14,417 nucleotides of DNA. It comes from Bacteroidota bacterium (lineage in GTDB: Bacteria > Bacteroidota > Bacteroidia > Chitinophagales > Chitinophagaceae). Of the stretch, positions 1 through 7,459 are shown piece after piece. The stretch spans positions 1 to 14,417 of the forward strand of contig JAEWWO010000129.1 of assembly GCA_023396345.1 (NCBI GenBank), read 5' to 3'. The translations under genes and the position numbers were made by a program. Below the pieces are notes generated by a model, which did no database searches, was not told the origin of the DNA, and was given only the letters and a program-made list of their open reading frames with translations. Positions within the stretch are counted from its first letter, which is position 1; the number at the start of each line of letters is the position of its first letter.

Positions 1-1690
1 GTCCCGGATTGATAGGTGTTGTCCACTCCAGCGTGTTGGCATCCCATGGGTTTGTGCTTCTTACTCTTCTGCCTTTGAAAATAGAATAGAAGAAGTTGTA
101 AAGGAATAAAAACTGCGCTGCAAATACTATAAACACCACTATCGATATAAATTTGTTTAGCTCTGCAAATTGCTTAAAGCTTTCCCAGTTGCTGTAGTCG
201 TAATATCTTCTTGGCATACCTGCAAAGCCTTCGTAGTGCATTGGCCAGAAAATAAGATAAGCACCTATTAAAGTAATCCAGAAATGTATATCTCCTAAAC
301 TCTTGTTCATGTGTCTGCCATACATTTTAGGGAACCAGTGATACACCCCTGCAAACATTCCGAAGAATGCAGCTACACCCATTACCAGATGGAAGTGTGC
401 AATTACAAAATAGGTATCGTGCAAATGAATGTCGATTGCCGAATTACCCAGATAAATACCCGTTAAACCTCCTGAAATAAACAGGCTTACAAACCCTATA
501 GCAAAAAGCATAGGCGTTGTAAAACGAATATTACCTTTCCAGAGTGTGGTGAGCCAGTTAAATACTTTAATGGCAGATGGCACGGCAATTAATAAAGTTA
601 ACAATACAAATATAGATCCGAGGAACGGATTCAGTCCTGTTACAAACATGTGATGCGCCCACACAAGAAAGGCAAGAATCACAATGGCAAACATAGACAA
701 TACCATGGCGGTATAACCGAATATAGGTTTGCGTGCGTTTACTGACATTACTTCAGAAACCAGTCCCATTGCCGGAAGTATTACAATATAAACTTCAGGG
801 TGACCAAGGAACCAGAATAAGTGCTGGTATAAAATTGCATTACCTCCTTCGTGAGACAAAGCCATACCGTTGATAAAGATATCAGACAAGTAAAAACTTG
901 TACCAAAGTGTCTGTCAAAAATCAATAATATAAAGCCTGCAAATAATACCGGGAAAGAAAGTACACCCAATATTGCCTGAAGGAAAAGCGACCAAATGGT
1001 TAACGGCATTCTGTTCATGCTCATTCCTTTGGTACGCATATTCAATACAGTAGAAATATAGTTAAGTCCGCCCAGCAACTGCGATACCACAAAAAGAATA
1101 AGCGATATCATCCACAAATCCATGCCCACCCGTGAGCCGATTGAGGCTTCGCCGAGGGCACTCAATGGCGGATAAGCCGTCCACCCTCCTGCAAATGGAC
1201 CTGTTTCTACAAAGAAAGATGCAAGCATTACAATTCCGGCTACAAAAAACAGCCAGTAACTCAGCATGTTCATAAACGGAGAAGCCATATCTCTCGCACC
1301 AATCTGTAACGGAATAAGAAAGTTGGCAAATGTACCACTCAACCCTGCCGTTAATACAAAGAAAATAAGTACGGTACCATGTATGGTAGTCAGCGCATAA
1401 TAAGCGTCAGGCGTGAGCCTTCCGCCTTTTGCCCATTTACCCATTAATGTTTCAAGAATCGGGAAAGATGAATCGGGAAAACCCAACTGTAAACGGAAAA
1501 GCACCGACATCAATCCACCTAAAATAGCCCATATAATACCTGTAATAAGGTATTGCTTGGCAATCATTTTATGATCCTGGCTGAATATATATTTTGTTAT
1601 AAAATTTTCATGAGGATGATGATGACCTGCTTCGGGATGCTGGGCAGTCCATAAATCACTTTGTAAAGCTGGTGTCGCAGTATTGCTCAT
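1..1690 (-). CDS. coxA: Cytochrome c oxidase subunit I, A1-type (3' end outside window)
   Basis: This is the catalytic subunit of a haem-copper oxidase, which reduces O2 to water at a haem a3-CuB site and pumps protons across the inner membrane. The frame is open from the ATG at 1690 to the window edge, giving 563 codons; only a short C-terminal tail is missing. Visible ligands are H104 (IHG, low-spin haem), H297 and Y301 in GHPEVY (CuB ligand and cross-linked Tyr), H346/H347 in WAHHMF (CuB), and H432/H434 in AHFH (haem a3 and haem a). The Glu in HPEVY marks the A1 subfamily. The last visible residues, NPWDANTLEWTTP, are the usual subunit I C-terminal motif. A His-rich N-terminus (GHHHPHE) precedes the first helix. 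It follows coxB by 56 bp, presumably in one operon. No Shine-Dalgarno site is evident, as is usual in Bacteroidota. Identification is secure. Confidence 0.97.
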   Translation of the reverse strand, partial: MSNTATPALQSDLWTAQHPEAGHHHPHENFITKYIFSQDHKMIAKQYLITGIIWAILGGLMSVLFRLQLGFPDSSFPILETLMGKWAKGGRLTPDAYYALTTIHGTVLIFFVLTAGLSGTFANFLIPLQIGARDMASPFMNMLSYWLFFVAGIVMLASFFVETGPFAGGWTAYPPLSALGEASIGSRVGMDLWMISLILFVVSQLLGGLNYISTVLNMRTKGMSMNRMPLTIWSLFLQAILGVLSFPVLFAGFILLIFDRHFGTSFYLSDIFINGMALSHEGGNAILYQHLFWFLGHPEVYIVILPAMGLVSEVMSVNARKPIFGYTAMVLSMFAIVILAFLVWAHHMFVTGLNPFLGSIFVLLTLLIAVPSAIKVFNWLTTLWKGNIRFTTPMLFAIGFVSLFISGGLTGIYLGNSAIDIHLHDTYFVIAHFHLVMGVAAFFGMFAGVYHWFPKMYGRHMNKSLGDIHFWITLIGAYLIFWPMHYEGFAGMPRRYYDYSNWESFKQFAELNKFISIVVFIVFAAQFLFLYNFFYSIFKGRRVRSTNPWDANTLEWTTPINPG

Positions 1691-1746
1691 AAATCTTGTG
1701 TTTTATCTTGTCTCTAACTTCGGTTAAAAGTGAATTTTTATTAGTT

Positions 1747-2841
1747 TTATTTTTTTGCTGTTGCAGTGCTGTCAATTACTAACTCTGTAGCCACAGAATC
1801 GGCAAACTGTGCCGGCATATTGGTTTGAGTATCCGGGTCAGGATAGGCCAGCTTATAAGCCGGCGACATAGCTGCAATTTTTTCGTTGTATTCTTTTTCG
1901 TCTACAACCAAAATGGTTGCCTTCATGGAGTAGTGTCCATTTCCGCACATTTGGTCGCAGGCAATTTCGTAAGCAAAATTAGGATTGCCGGTTCTCACCT
2001 TCATCTCTTCCGTTGTGTATTTTGGTGTGAACCAAAGCGTGGTAGGCGTACCGGGAACAGCATCAGCCTTTAATCTGAAATGCGGTAAACCTACATTGTG
2101 TATTACATCTCTTGAACCAATGATGAATTTTACGGGTCTTCCTTTTATAATCATCATAGTACCTTCCACTACAATATCGTCCTGTGCGGCAGGATCGGCT
2201 TTCTGATTAAACTCTGCATTATCAGTCCAGTTAAGACCTAAAGAATTGGTTGCATCAATATTTTTAAAATATTTTTTACCAAATACATTATCCGCTCCCG
2301 GATAACGGATAATCCAGCCAAATTGTTTACCTGTAATTTCTACTTCCAGCGCACCTTTTGGCGCCTCACCGGTAAATAAAAACCAACTGCGTAAACCAAA
2401 GATTATCAATACGGTTAAAACAATTGTAGGAACTACTGTCCATATAATTTCCAGCTTATTGTTGTGCGGAAGAAACTTAATTTTACGATCTTCTTTGTAC
2501 TGGTATTTATAAGAAAACCAGAAAAGTAAAATCTGCGTAATCACAAATACAATCATACATATAATAGTAGTGATTATAAGCATGGAATCTACTCTTTCTC
2601 CTTCAATACTGGAAGAACCCTGAGCAAACAAAGTCTTATCATACAGCAACTTATGACAAGCATATACACCTATCAATCCTAAAACCAAGAAAGCAATCAT
2701 CAATTTTGCATTGACACGATTGCCGTCTCTGAAAGACTTTTCCTTTCCTCTTAAAATGGATACATATTCTCCTGCTTTTGCAATTTGAAAAATTACAAAA
2801 AACAACATTAAAATGGCGGTTACCGCAAGTAGAACTGACAT
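1747..2841 (-). CDS. coxB: Cytochrome c oxidase subunit II with CuA centre
   Basis: This subunit accepts electrons from cytochrome c, or directly from the ACIII haem c subunits, at a binuclear CuA site and passes them to subunit I. The protein has 364 residues. Hydrophobic segments lie near residues 3-21, 47-66, 87-110 and 132-156, two more than the two-helix textbook subunit II but seen in Bacteroidota homologues. The periplasmic cupredoxin domain carries the CuA ligands H248 (VIHNVGLPHF), C295, C299, H303 and M306 in CDQMCGNGHYSM. A complete CuA set argues for a cytochrome c oxidase rather than a quinol oxidase. No haem c motif follows the domain, so this is aa3-like in this subunit and not a fused caa3 subunit II. 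The upstream 5' region is AT-rich and no convincing promoter was recognised. coxA follows after 56 bp. Confidence 0.97.
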   Translation of the reverse strand: MSVLLAVTAILMLFFVIFQIAKAGEYVSILRGKEKSFRDGNRVNAKLMIAFLVLGLIGVYACHKLLYDKTLFAQGSSSIEGERVDSMLIITTIICMIVFVITQILLFWFSYKYQYKEDRKIKFLPHNNKLEIIWTVVPTIVLTVLIIFGLRSWFLFTGEAPKGALEVEITGKQFGWIIRYPGADNVFGKKYFKNIDATNSLGLNWTDNAEFNQKADPAAQDDIVVEGTMMIIKGRPVKFIIGSRDVIHNVGLPHFRLKADAVPGTPTTLWFTPKYTTEEMKVRTGNPNFAYEIACDQMCGNGHYSMKATILVVDEKEYNEKIAAMSPAYKLAYPDPDTQTNMPAQFADSVATELVIDSTATAKK

Positions 2842-3187
2842 ATATTATTTATCTCTTTTCTAAACGTTGTATTTAATAAATACCTTTTTATATTAAAATA
2901 TTACCAAACAATTTTATACATATATGATATTTTATAATAAAAGACTTACATCAGACAGTTTCATGACAAATATCATATTTTTGGTAAAGAAAAGAAAAAA
3001 TTGAATACAGAAGAAAAAAATTGTTATTTTTTTTATTAAAATTTTGAGTGTGCGGTCGTTTTTTATAGAAATAGAAAAGTGAGTATATTTGGTATTTTAA
3101 TAATGTTGACAGAATACAGTTTAAAATTTTAAATTTTCGGATATAAAAGCAACCCAAACACAACGCAACCCTTAATTTAATAAACCG
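2842..3187. other. AT-rich divergent spacer between coxB and the restriction-enzyme relic
   Basis: These 346 bp are strongly AT-rich and hold no gene I can support. The coxB promoter (minus strand) and the promoter of the former plus-strand restriction gene must lie here or be lost. On the minus strand I found no good match to the Bacteroidota -7 box TAnnTTTG. A 111-codon minus-strand open frame crosses this spacer, but its Phe/Tyr/Lys-rich product is what translated poly-A/T DNA gives, and it overlaps the relic. I treat it as non-coding. Confidence 0.6.
3106..3137 (+). promoter_or_regulatory. Possible Bacteroidota-type promoter of the relic
   Basis: A TTG at 3106-3108 is followed after 21 bp by TAAATTTT at 3130-3137. 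This approximates the Bacteroidota housekeeping promoter, which has TTG near -33 and TAnnTTTG near -7; the last base of the -7 box differs. It sits about 50 bp ahead of the ATG at 3188, in the right orientation. In DNA this AT-rich such matches occur by chance, so confidence is low. Confidence 0.25.
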
Positions 3188-3543
3188 ATGCAAAAACAGG
3201 TAGCACTTGACAAAATAAAATCGTTGGTAGAAAGATTTGACGAACAAAAAGAATTTTATAAACAAACTCAATACAATGAAACACAAACCAGACGCGATTT
3301 TATTGATCCGTTTTGGAAAGCCCTCGGTTGGGACATAGACAATTAGTTCAACAACAAAACGAAATTATCCAACTTGTTGACCAACTTTTACAACTCAATA
3401 AAGAGAAACAGCATACAACCTTGCCCGGTCAAAAAGAAATGATTGAAAACAGAATTGCCTACGCAGAAAATAAAATTAATCAAATTGTGTATAAATTGTA
3501 TGAGTTCACGGCGGAGGAAATTCAATTGATAGAAGGAAAATAA
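3188..3543 (+). pseudogene. Internally deleted type IIG (Eco57I-like) restriction-modification enzyme: N- and C-termini only
   Basis: The ATG at 3188 opens a 52-codon frame that stops at 3344-3346. It contains YNETQTRRDFIDPFW followed by KALGWDIDN, the characteristic N-terminal start of large single-chain type IIG restriction endonuclease/adenine methyltransferases. From about 3347, in another frame, the sequence reads QQQNEIIQLVDQLLQLNKE and ends KLYEFTAEEIQLIEGK with a stop at 3541-3543. That is the typical extreme C-terminus of the same family, after the target-recognition domain. Intact enzymes are roughly 1000 residues, so the nuclease remainder, the methyltransferase core (no NPPY or FxGxG motif is present) and the specificity domain are all missing. 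The two pieces meet between about 3343 and 3352 with a frame change, so no fused protein is made from the ATG. It is the only gene remnant on the plus strand. Family assignment rests on recognising both termini, not on a search. Confidence 0.85.
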
Positions 3544-3580
3544 CCCTTAAAAAACCTCAACAGGGATAAACGAAAAACAG

Positions 3581-3735
3581 AGATTGCTTCGTGTTTTCAA
3601 TGCTGCGCTTGAAAACCCTCGCAATAACGCTCTCCGTCTGTTCGTCATTTCCATGAGCGAGAACCTATCATAGGATTTATAATCCGTAATAACCCGGCCG
3701 TTGCACATTCTTCGCTACGCTACGTTCAGAACGAT
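3581..3735. repeat. Hairpin-rich intergenic repeat-like sequence
   Basis: This non-coding block lies between the relic and the GH130 gene. It starts with an imperfect hairpin. The outer arms are ATTGC (3583-3587) and GCAAT (3621-3625). The inner arms GTTTTCAA (3593-3600) and TTGAAAAC (3609-3616) are perfect, with an 8-nt loop. Further on are CCTATCATAGG, GGATTTATAATCC, and a TTCGCTACGCTACGTTCAG stretch. The block is more GC-rich than its flanks. Words such as GATTGCTTCG...TCGCAATAACG resemble dispersed palindromic intergenic repeats common in Bacteroidota; that resemblance is from memory. Only one copy lies in this window. It could also slow or end convergent transcripts, but no T-run follows closely. 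Confidence 0.55.
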
Positions 3736-3807
3736 AAATAAACAACATAACCTCATAACAACGTAACTTGATAACACCTAAACACCTACACAAATCAACA
3801 AATAAAC
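3736..3807. repeat. Nine degenerate 8-bp tandem units, consensus NNNATAAC
   Basis: Reading the plus strand in steps of eight from 3736 gives aaataaac, aacataac, ctcataac, aacgtaac, ttgataac, acctaaac, acctacac, aaatcaac, aaataaac. Every unit ends in AC and eight of nine end in AAC, while the first three bases vary freely. The array stops 2 bp before the GH130 stop codon (3810). On the GH130 transcript the unit reads GTTATNNN. No protein or RNA gene explains the period, and 8 is not a multiple of 3. A second copy of the same motif family lies at 10188-10219. Confidence 0.75.
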
Positions 3808-3809
3808 AT

Positions 3810-4778
3810 TTACAGCGAATCATTTTTTACAAAATCAAGAATCTCATCAATATACCCAAATGCCATGCAAACAGAGGTGTCTGCCGCACCGTAATATACT
3901 GCTACTTTTTCTCCGTCTTCCAATGCTGCACAGGGAAACACTACATTTGGCACATCGCCCGCCAATTCATAAGGAGCTGCGGGTGCCAGTAAATAAGGTT
4001 TGCTTCTGTATAATACTTTTTCAGGATTATCTTTGTCTAAAACAGCAGCACCCATAGAATAACGAAAACCATTAGCAGTATTGATAACGCCATGATAAAA
4101 CATTAACCAGCCGTCTTTTGTGAGAAAGGGTACGGTACCCGCTCCAATCTTGGTACATTGCCAGGCACTTTGATCAAACGGAGCTACTTTCATTAGGCAG
4201 CGGTGTTCGCCCCAATATTTCATGTCAGGACTAAAGCTGATATAGATATCTCCAAAAGGCGTATGACCATTATCACTCGGACGACTTAGCATGGCGTATC
4301 TGCCATTGAATTTTTGTGGAAACAATACCCCGTTTCTGTTGAAAGGTAAAAAGGCATTTTCGCACTGAAAAAATTCTTTGAAATCAAATGTGTAGGCAAT
4401 CCCTATAGTTGGTCCGTGATAACCATTGCACCAGGTAACCCAATAGCGGTCTTCAATAAATGTTACACGCGGATCGTATTTGTAAGCAGATTCTATCATT
4501 TCTGTATTTCCTGCCTGCATTACTATAGGTTCATGGTTGATATCCCAGTTGATACCATCTTTGCTGAAACCCGCAAAGATATTCATTTGTACAGCTTTGT
4601 TGTCGCAACGGAACACACCTGCAAAACCATCTTCAAAAGGCACAACCGCACTGTTGAAAATACTGTTGGATGTAGGTATATGATATCTGTCAATTACAGG
4701 ATTGTTGCTATTGCGCCACATTACATCGTTGCTGTCTGCTGGTCTGTCCTGCCAGGGAATGGTAATTTTATTTGTCAT
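3810..4778 (-). CDS. GH130 family beta-mannoside phosphorylase
   Basis: GH130 enzymes phosphorolyse beta-1,4- or beta-1,2-linked mannosides to mannose 1-phosphate and a shortened sugar. This 322-residue protein has the five-bladed propeller pattern of the family and no signal peptide, so it should act in the cytoplasm. The candidate proton donor is D102 in YDPRVTF. Likely phosphate-binding residues are R57 (FRCDN), R166 (LSRPSD), K210 (CTKIGAG) and H229 (FYHGV). Retention of this basic set suggests a phosphorylase rather than a GH130 hydrolase. The substrate cannot be fixed from sequence; overall it resembles the subgroup that includes mannosyl-beta-1,4-GlcNAc and mannooligosaccharide phosphorylases. 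It follows the MFS carrier by 14 bp and the NagX-like gene further upstream, which favours a GlcNAc-containing disaccharide imported intact. The family is confident; the substrate is inference. Confidence 0.92.
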   Translation of the reverse strand: MTNKITIPWQDRPADSNDVMWRNSNNPVIDRYHIPTSNSIFNSAVVPFEDGFAGVFRCDNKAVQMNIFAGFSKDGINWDINHEPIVMQAGNTEMIESAYKYDPRVTFIEDRYWVTWCNGYHGPTIGIAYTFDFKEFFQCENAFLPFNRNGVLFPQKFNGRYAMLSRPSDNGHTPFGDIYISFSPDMKYWGEHRCLMKVAPFDQSAWQCTKIGAGTVPFLTKDGWLMFYHGVINTANGFRYSMGAAVLDKDNPEKVLYRSKPYLLAPAAPYELAGDVPNVVFPCAALEDGEKVAVYYGAADTSVCMAFGYIDEILDFVKNDSL

Positions 4779-4792
4779 TATTATAATATATT

Positions 4793-6154
4793 TTAATTAG
4801 ATTTTGTGTCATCGTAAGTAAAAGGAACGAAATACGTAATCAATAAAGCCGGGATAGTACATAAGATTACAAAAATAAAAAAAAGTTCATATCCCCATAA
4901 ACCATCGAGCGATGGAATAAGTGAAGAAAGATTTATTTTTTTGAGCAGTTCTATCTGAGAAGATTCAGTACTAAGATATCCACTAATGTAACCCGGAATA
5001 AGTACTCCTAAATTCATAATACTGTTTGCAAAAGCATAATGCGTCATCTGATGTTTTCCCGGAGCTATTTGCTGCATCATAAATAAAATAAGCCCTACAA
5101 ATCCAAAGCCGTATCCAAAATATTCAAATACAATTCCCGAAGCTATAAGCCAGATACTTTGTGGCTGAAAAATTGCAAAAAACAGATATACTGCAAATGG
5201 GATATTAAAGCATAAGGCTAATATGAATAATGTTTTCTTGAGTCCCCACTTAGAAACAAAGTGTCCTGCAGCAATGGAACCTCCTATAAAAGCTAATGCT
5301 CCAAACGTGCCATATACCAATCCATATTGTTCATTACTCAACCCTAAACCTCCTGCACTTATGTCGTCTTTCAGAAACAGGGGAACAATCTTCATTGTCA
5401 GCCCTTCTGCAAAACGATAAAGAATAATGAAAAATAAATAATAGAGGATATATTTCTTAGTGAAAAAACCTAAAAATACAGTAAGTAATTCCTTTAATTT
5501 ATCACCTAACTTTCCGGATTGTTCTTTCTTTACATCCTTAGGAAGAAAAAACAGATGATAGATGGCAAGCCCCAGCATAATTATACCGCTGACAGCCATT
5601 ATAATCTGCCAGGACTGTGCAACAGTAAAGTCGAGCTTTGACGTTAACCATCCTGCTAAAAAGACAAGACCTCCGTTTGCAAGCACTTTTGCCATATTAT
5701 AAAAGGCTCCCTGCCATCCGGAAAATTTGCTCTGTGTGTCTGTATCCAACTGCTCCATATACACGCCATCTCCTGCAATGTCATGAACCGAACCACTTAT
5801 TGCAATAACAAACATCAATCCTATTGCTATCATAAAAAAATCAGGAACAGGAAGACTTACTACTATTGCACCAAACATAAGCGCACTAACTATTTCTGTA
5901 ATTATCAAATAACTTCTTTTGGTTCCAAATATCTCCATAAAAGGACTAAACAGCGGTTTCAAAGACCAGGGAATAACAAGCAGTGAAGTATATTTTGCAA
6001 TTTCTATATTACTTATACCTAAATCCTTGAACATTATAACAGAAACAAGAGAAAGAGCAATGTAGGGAAATCCCATTGCAAAGTAAACTGTTGGTATCCA
6101 CCTGAGCGGATTTTTATTTGACTTTGATTTTATCGTTTGTGAAGATTTTTCCAT
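4793..6154 (-). CDS. MFS transporter, AmpG-like
   Basis: This 453-residue inner-membrane carrier has about 12 hydrophobic segments. It starts with a short polar N-terminus (to residue 16) and then [18 protein letters not shown], with [20 protein letters not shown] near residues 60-80. That layout resembles AmpG-type permeases of the major facilitator superfamily, which bring GlcNAc-anhydromuropeptides into the cytoplasm. A polar loop rich in Lys ([15 protein letters not shown], about 209-223) separates the two six-helix halves. It lies 75 bp after the acyltransferase and 14 bp before the GH130 phosphorylase, so cotranslation or co-regulation is likely. The context suggests it imports a mannose- or GlcNAc-containing disaccharide for phosphorolysis. 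A true AmpG role in cell-wall recycling is the main alternative, but no recycling gene is nearby. MFS membership is certain; the cargo is inferred. Confidence 0.9.
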   Translation of the reverse strand: MEKSSQTIKSKSNKNPLRWIPTVYFAMGFPYIALSLVSVIMFKDLGISNIEIAKYTSLLVIPWSLKPLFSPFMEIFGTKRSYLIITEIVSALMFGAIVVSLPVPDFFMIAIGLMFVIAISGSVHDIAGDGVYMEQLDTDTQSKFSGWQGAFYNMAKVLANGGLVFLAGWLTSKLDFTVAQSWQIIMAVSGIIMLGLAIYHLFFLPKDVKKEQSGKLGDKLKELLTVFLGFFTKKYILYYLFFIILYRFAEGLTMKIVPLFLKDDISAGGLGLSNEQYGLVYGTFGALAFIGGSIAAGHFVSKWGLKKTLFILALCFNIPFAVYLFFAIFQPQSIWLIASGIVFEYFGYGFGFVGLILFMMQQIAPGKHQMTHYAFANSIMNLGVLIPGYISGYLSTESSQIELLKKINLSSLIPSLDGLWGYELFFIFVILCTIPALLITYFVPFTYDDTKSN

Positions 6155-6175
6155 GAACTTGAATAGTTGAATTTC

Positions 6176-6227
6176 GATGGTGAAATTAATCTTTTAGCAA
6201 AAGAAAAGGAAATATTAATTTACCATC
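6176..6227. repeat. Inverted repeat in the spacer between the NagX-like and MFS genes
   Basis: The left arm GATGGTGAAATTAAT (6176-6190) pairs with the right arm ATTAATTTACCATC (6214-6227), leaving one bulged G and a 23-nt purine-rich loop. It fills most of the 75-bp spacer and starts 3 bp from the NagX-like stop codon. No T-run follows on the minus strand, so it is not a standard terminator. It could be an mRNA stem-loop that protects or processes the message, or split half-sites for a regulator. Confidence 0.5.
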
Positions 6228-6229
6228 AT

Positions 6230-7372
6230 CTATAATTTAAAGAATATTTTTTTCTTGTATAACCAGTAACAAATATACCATTCAATCAATAAAACAATAA
6301 GAGCCGTTATCAGCAACATCAGGTTTTCAGGAATACCCAAAAAGCTCATTAAACCATTGGTAAACACTCCTACAGCACCGTTGAACCACATAACTCCTAC
6401 AGTTTGAAAAAACATATAAATAAATATAGAGTTCATGCCTACCACTATGCAGATCCATGCATATTTATTGTATTTTAAAATATCCGTAATCCAGTACAGG
6501 AGTGCCAGTATTAATAACACCCAACCTCCTGAAGCTAACACAAACGACGATGTACTTATTCTTTTTATTATGGGTGTAATGTTGGCAATATCCATTCCAT
6601 AGCCTGCAACCAGACCTGCAATACCTGCAACTAACAGCCATTTTATTTTGCTGAATTCCGGTCGGTTCTCTATCAATAATTTTCCTGCCATTGCGCCCCA
6701 GATAGTGTGTGCTGCCGTTGGAATAATGTTGATTGCAACCCATCCGTCTCCGTTGATTTTACCCATCAATATCATGTCCATCCAGGTGCCAAAATTTTGG
6801 CCCATAACAAAGGGCTGGTCATAACCGGGCAAGGAAAAAGTTCTGTATAATACTTCCGTTAAAACCAAAAGCAGAATAGATACAACAAACTGCAATAAGT
6901 AAGATTTTTGAATAATTAAATAAGCAATAATGGTTGTAACTGCCAGTTGCGTTAATATATTCCACAGCTCCCACACAGGCTTTCCTGCATGCAGGCAATG
7001 AATAACTATTCCCAGAAAAAAAAGCTTTACACATCGTATAAAAATATGTTTGAAATTCTGCGACCAGCTTATTCCTTTTTTTGTTTTGTAATAATAAGAA
7101 ATATACATGGCAGAGCCTGCCATCAGCATAAATGCGGGTTGTATTAAATCCCAGAAGTACAAGCCGTTCCATGGGTGATGGTTAAACTGCTCTACAATTT
7201 TTTCTCCAAAGCCTGAAAAATTAAAATTCCTTAGAGCAATGTACACTCTGCTGCTTTCGGCTGCAAGCAATATCATTATCAAACCACGCATTACATCTAA
7301 AGATGCGAGACGCTGTGGTTTGTTTTCAACAGGAAGTGAATTATTCATAATTATTACGCATGTAAAATTCAT
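6230..7372 (-). CDS. NagX/HGSNAT-like membrane acyltransferase (DUF5009-like)
   Basis: This polytopic membrane protein has about ten hydrophobic segments. The hallmark LASLDVMRGLIMILL at residues 22-36 and NHHPWNGLYFWDLIQPAFM at 64-82 match the family of heparan-alpha-glucosaminide N-acetyltransferase and bacterial NagX proteins. HGSNAT transfers an acetyl group from cytosolic acetyl-CoA to glucosamine on the other side of the membrane. Bacterial members occur in N-acetylglucosamine and N-glycan use clusters, but their reaction is not settled. The frame can start at 7372 (380 residues) or at Met9 (7348, 372 residues); the second begins MNNSLPVENKPQRLASLD and is more like family N-termini, so I favour 7348. 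Neither start has a Shine-Dalgarno site. It is the first gene of the cassette, just after the act terminator. Related acyltransferase-3 proteins are a less likely alternative. Confidence 0.85.
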   Translation of the reverse strand: MNFTCVIIMNNSLPVENKPQRLASLDVMRGLIMILLAAESSRVYIALRNFNFSGFGEKIVEQFNHHPWNGLYFWDLIQPAFMLMAGSAMYISYYYKTKKGISWSQNFKHIFIRCVKLFFLGIVIHCLHAGKPVWELWNILTQLAVTTIIAYLIIQKSYLLQFVVSILLLVLTEVLYRTFSLPGYDQPFVMGQNFGTWMDMILMGKINGDGWVAINIIPTAAHTIWGAMAGKLLIENRPEFSKIKWLLVAGIAGLVAGYGMDIANITPIIKRISTSSFVLASGGWVLLILALLYWITDILKYNKYAWICIVVGMNSIFIYMFFQTVGVMWFNGAVGVFTNGLMSFLGIPENLMLLITALIVLLIEWYICYWLYKKKIFFKL

Positions 7373-7404
7373 ATAAAGTTACTCATTCTGCAATTCAGAA
7401 ACAG

Positions 7405-7433
7405 AAAAAAGGTACAGTAAAGTTTACCGTACC
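7405..7433 (-). terminator. Intrinsic terminator of the act operon
   Basis: On the minus strand GGTACGGTAAAC is followed by TTTACTGTACC and then six T residues (7410-7405). The 11-bp arms pair fully in RNA through one G-U wobble; on the plus strand the same position is an A-C mismatch, so the signal is directional. The hairpin begins about 26 bp after the actF stop codon. It separates the respiratory genes from the sugar cassette, which must therefore have its own promoter in the roughly 60 bp before 7348, or depend on read-through. Confidence 0.88.
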
Positions 7434-7459
7434 TTAAATTATATTTCAATAAACAAATA

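Noticed and set aside
2951..3286. 111-codon minus-strand open frame ahead of coxB
   Set aside because: Its product is a Phe/Tyr/Lys-rich string as expected from A/T-rich spacer DNA, it overlaps the restriction relic on the other strand, and shows no family motif.
3313..3543. Separate small gene starting at the TTG codon at 3313
   Set aside because: The first ten residues come from out-of-frame reading of the relic's N-terminal part; only the later part matches the type IIG C-terminus. It is better described as part of a deleted gene.
3736..3807. CRISPR array
   Set aside because: The units are 8 bp with no longer repeat-spacer structure, and no cas gene is present.
4127..4141. Palindrome GGGTACGGTACCC
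   Set aside because: It lies within GH130 coding sequence (the GTVPF segment) and is explained by codon choice; no matching site is seen near a promoter.
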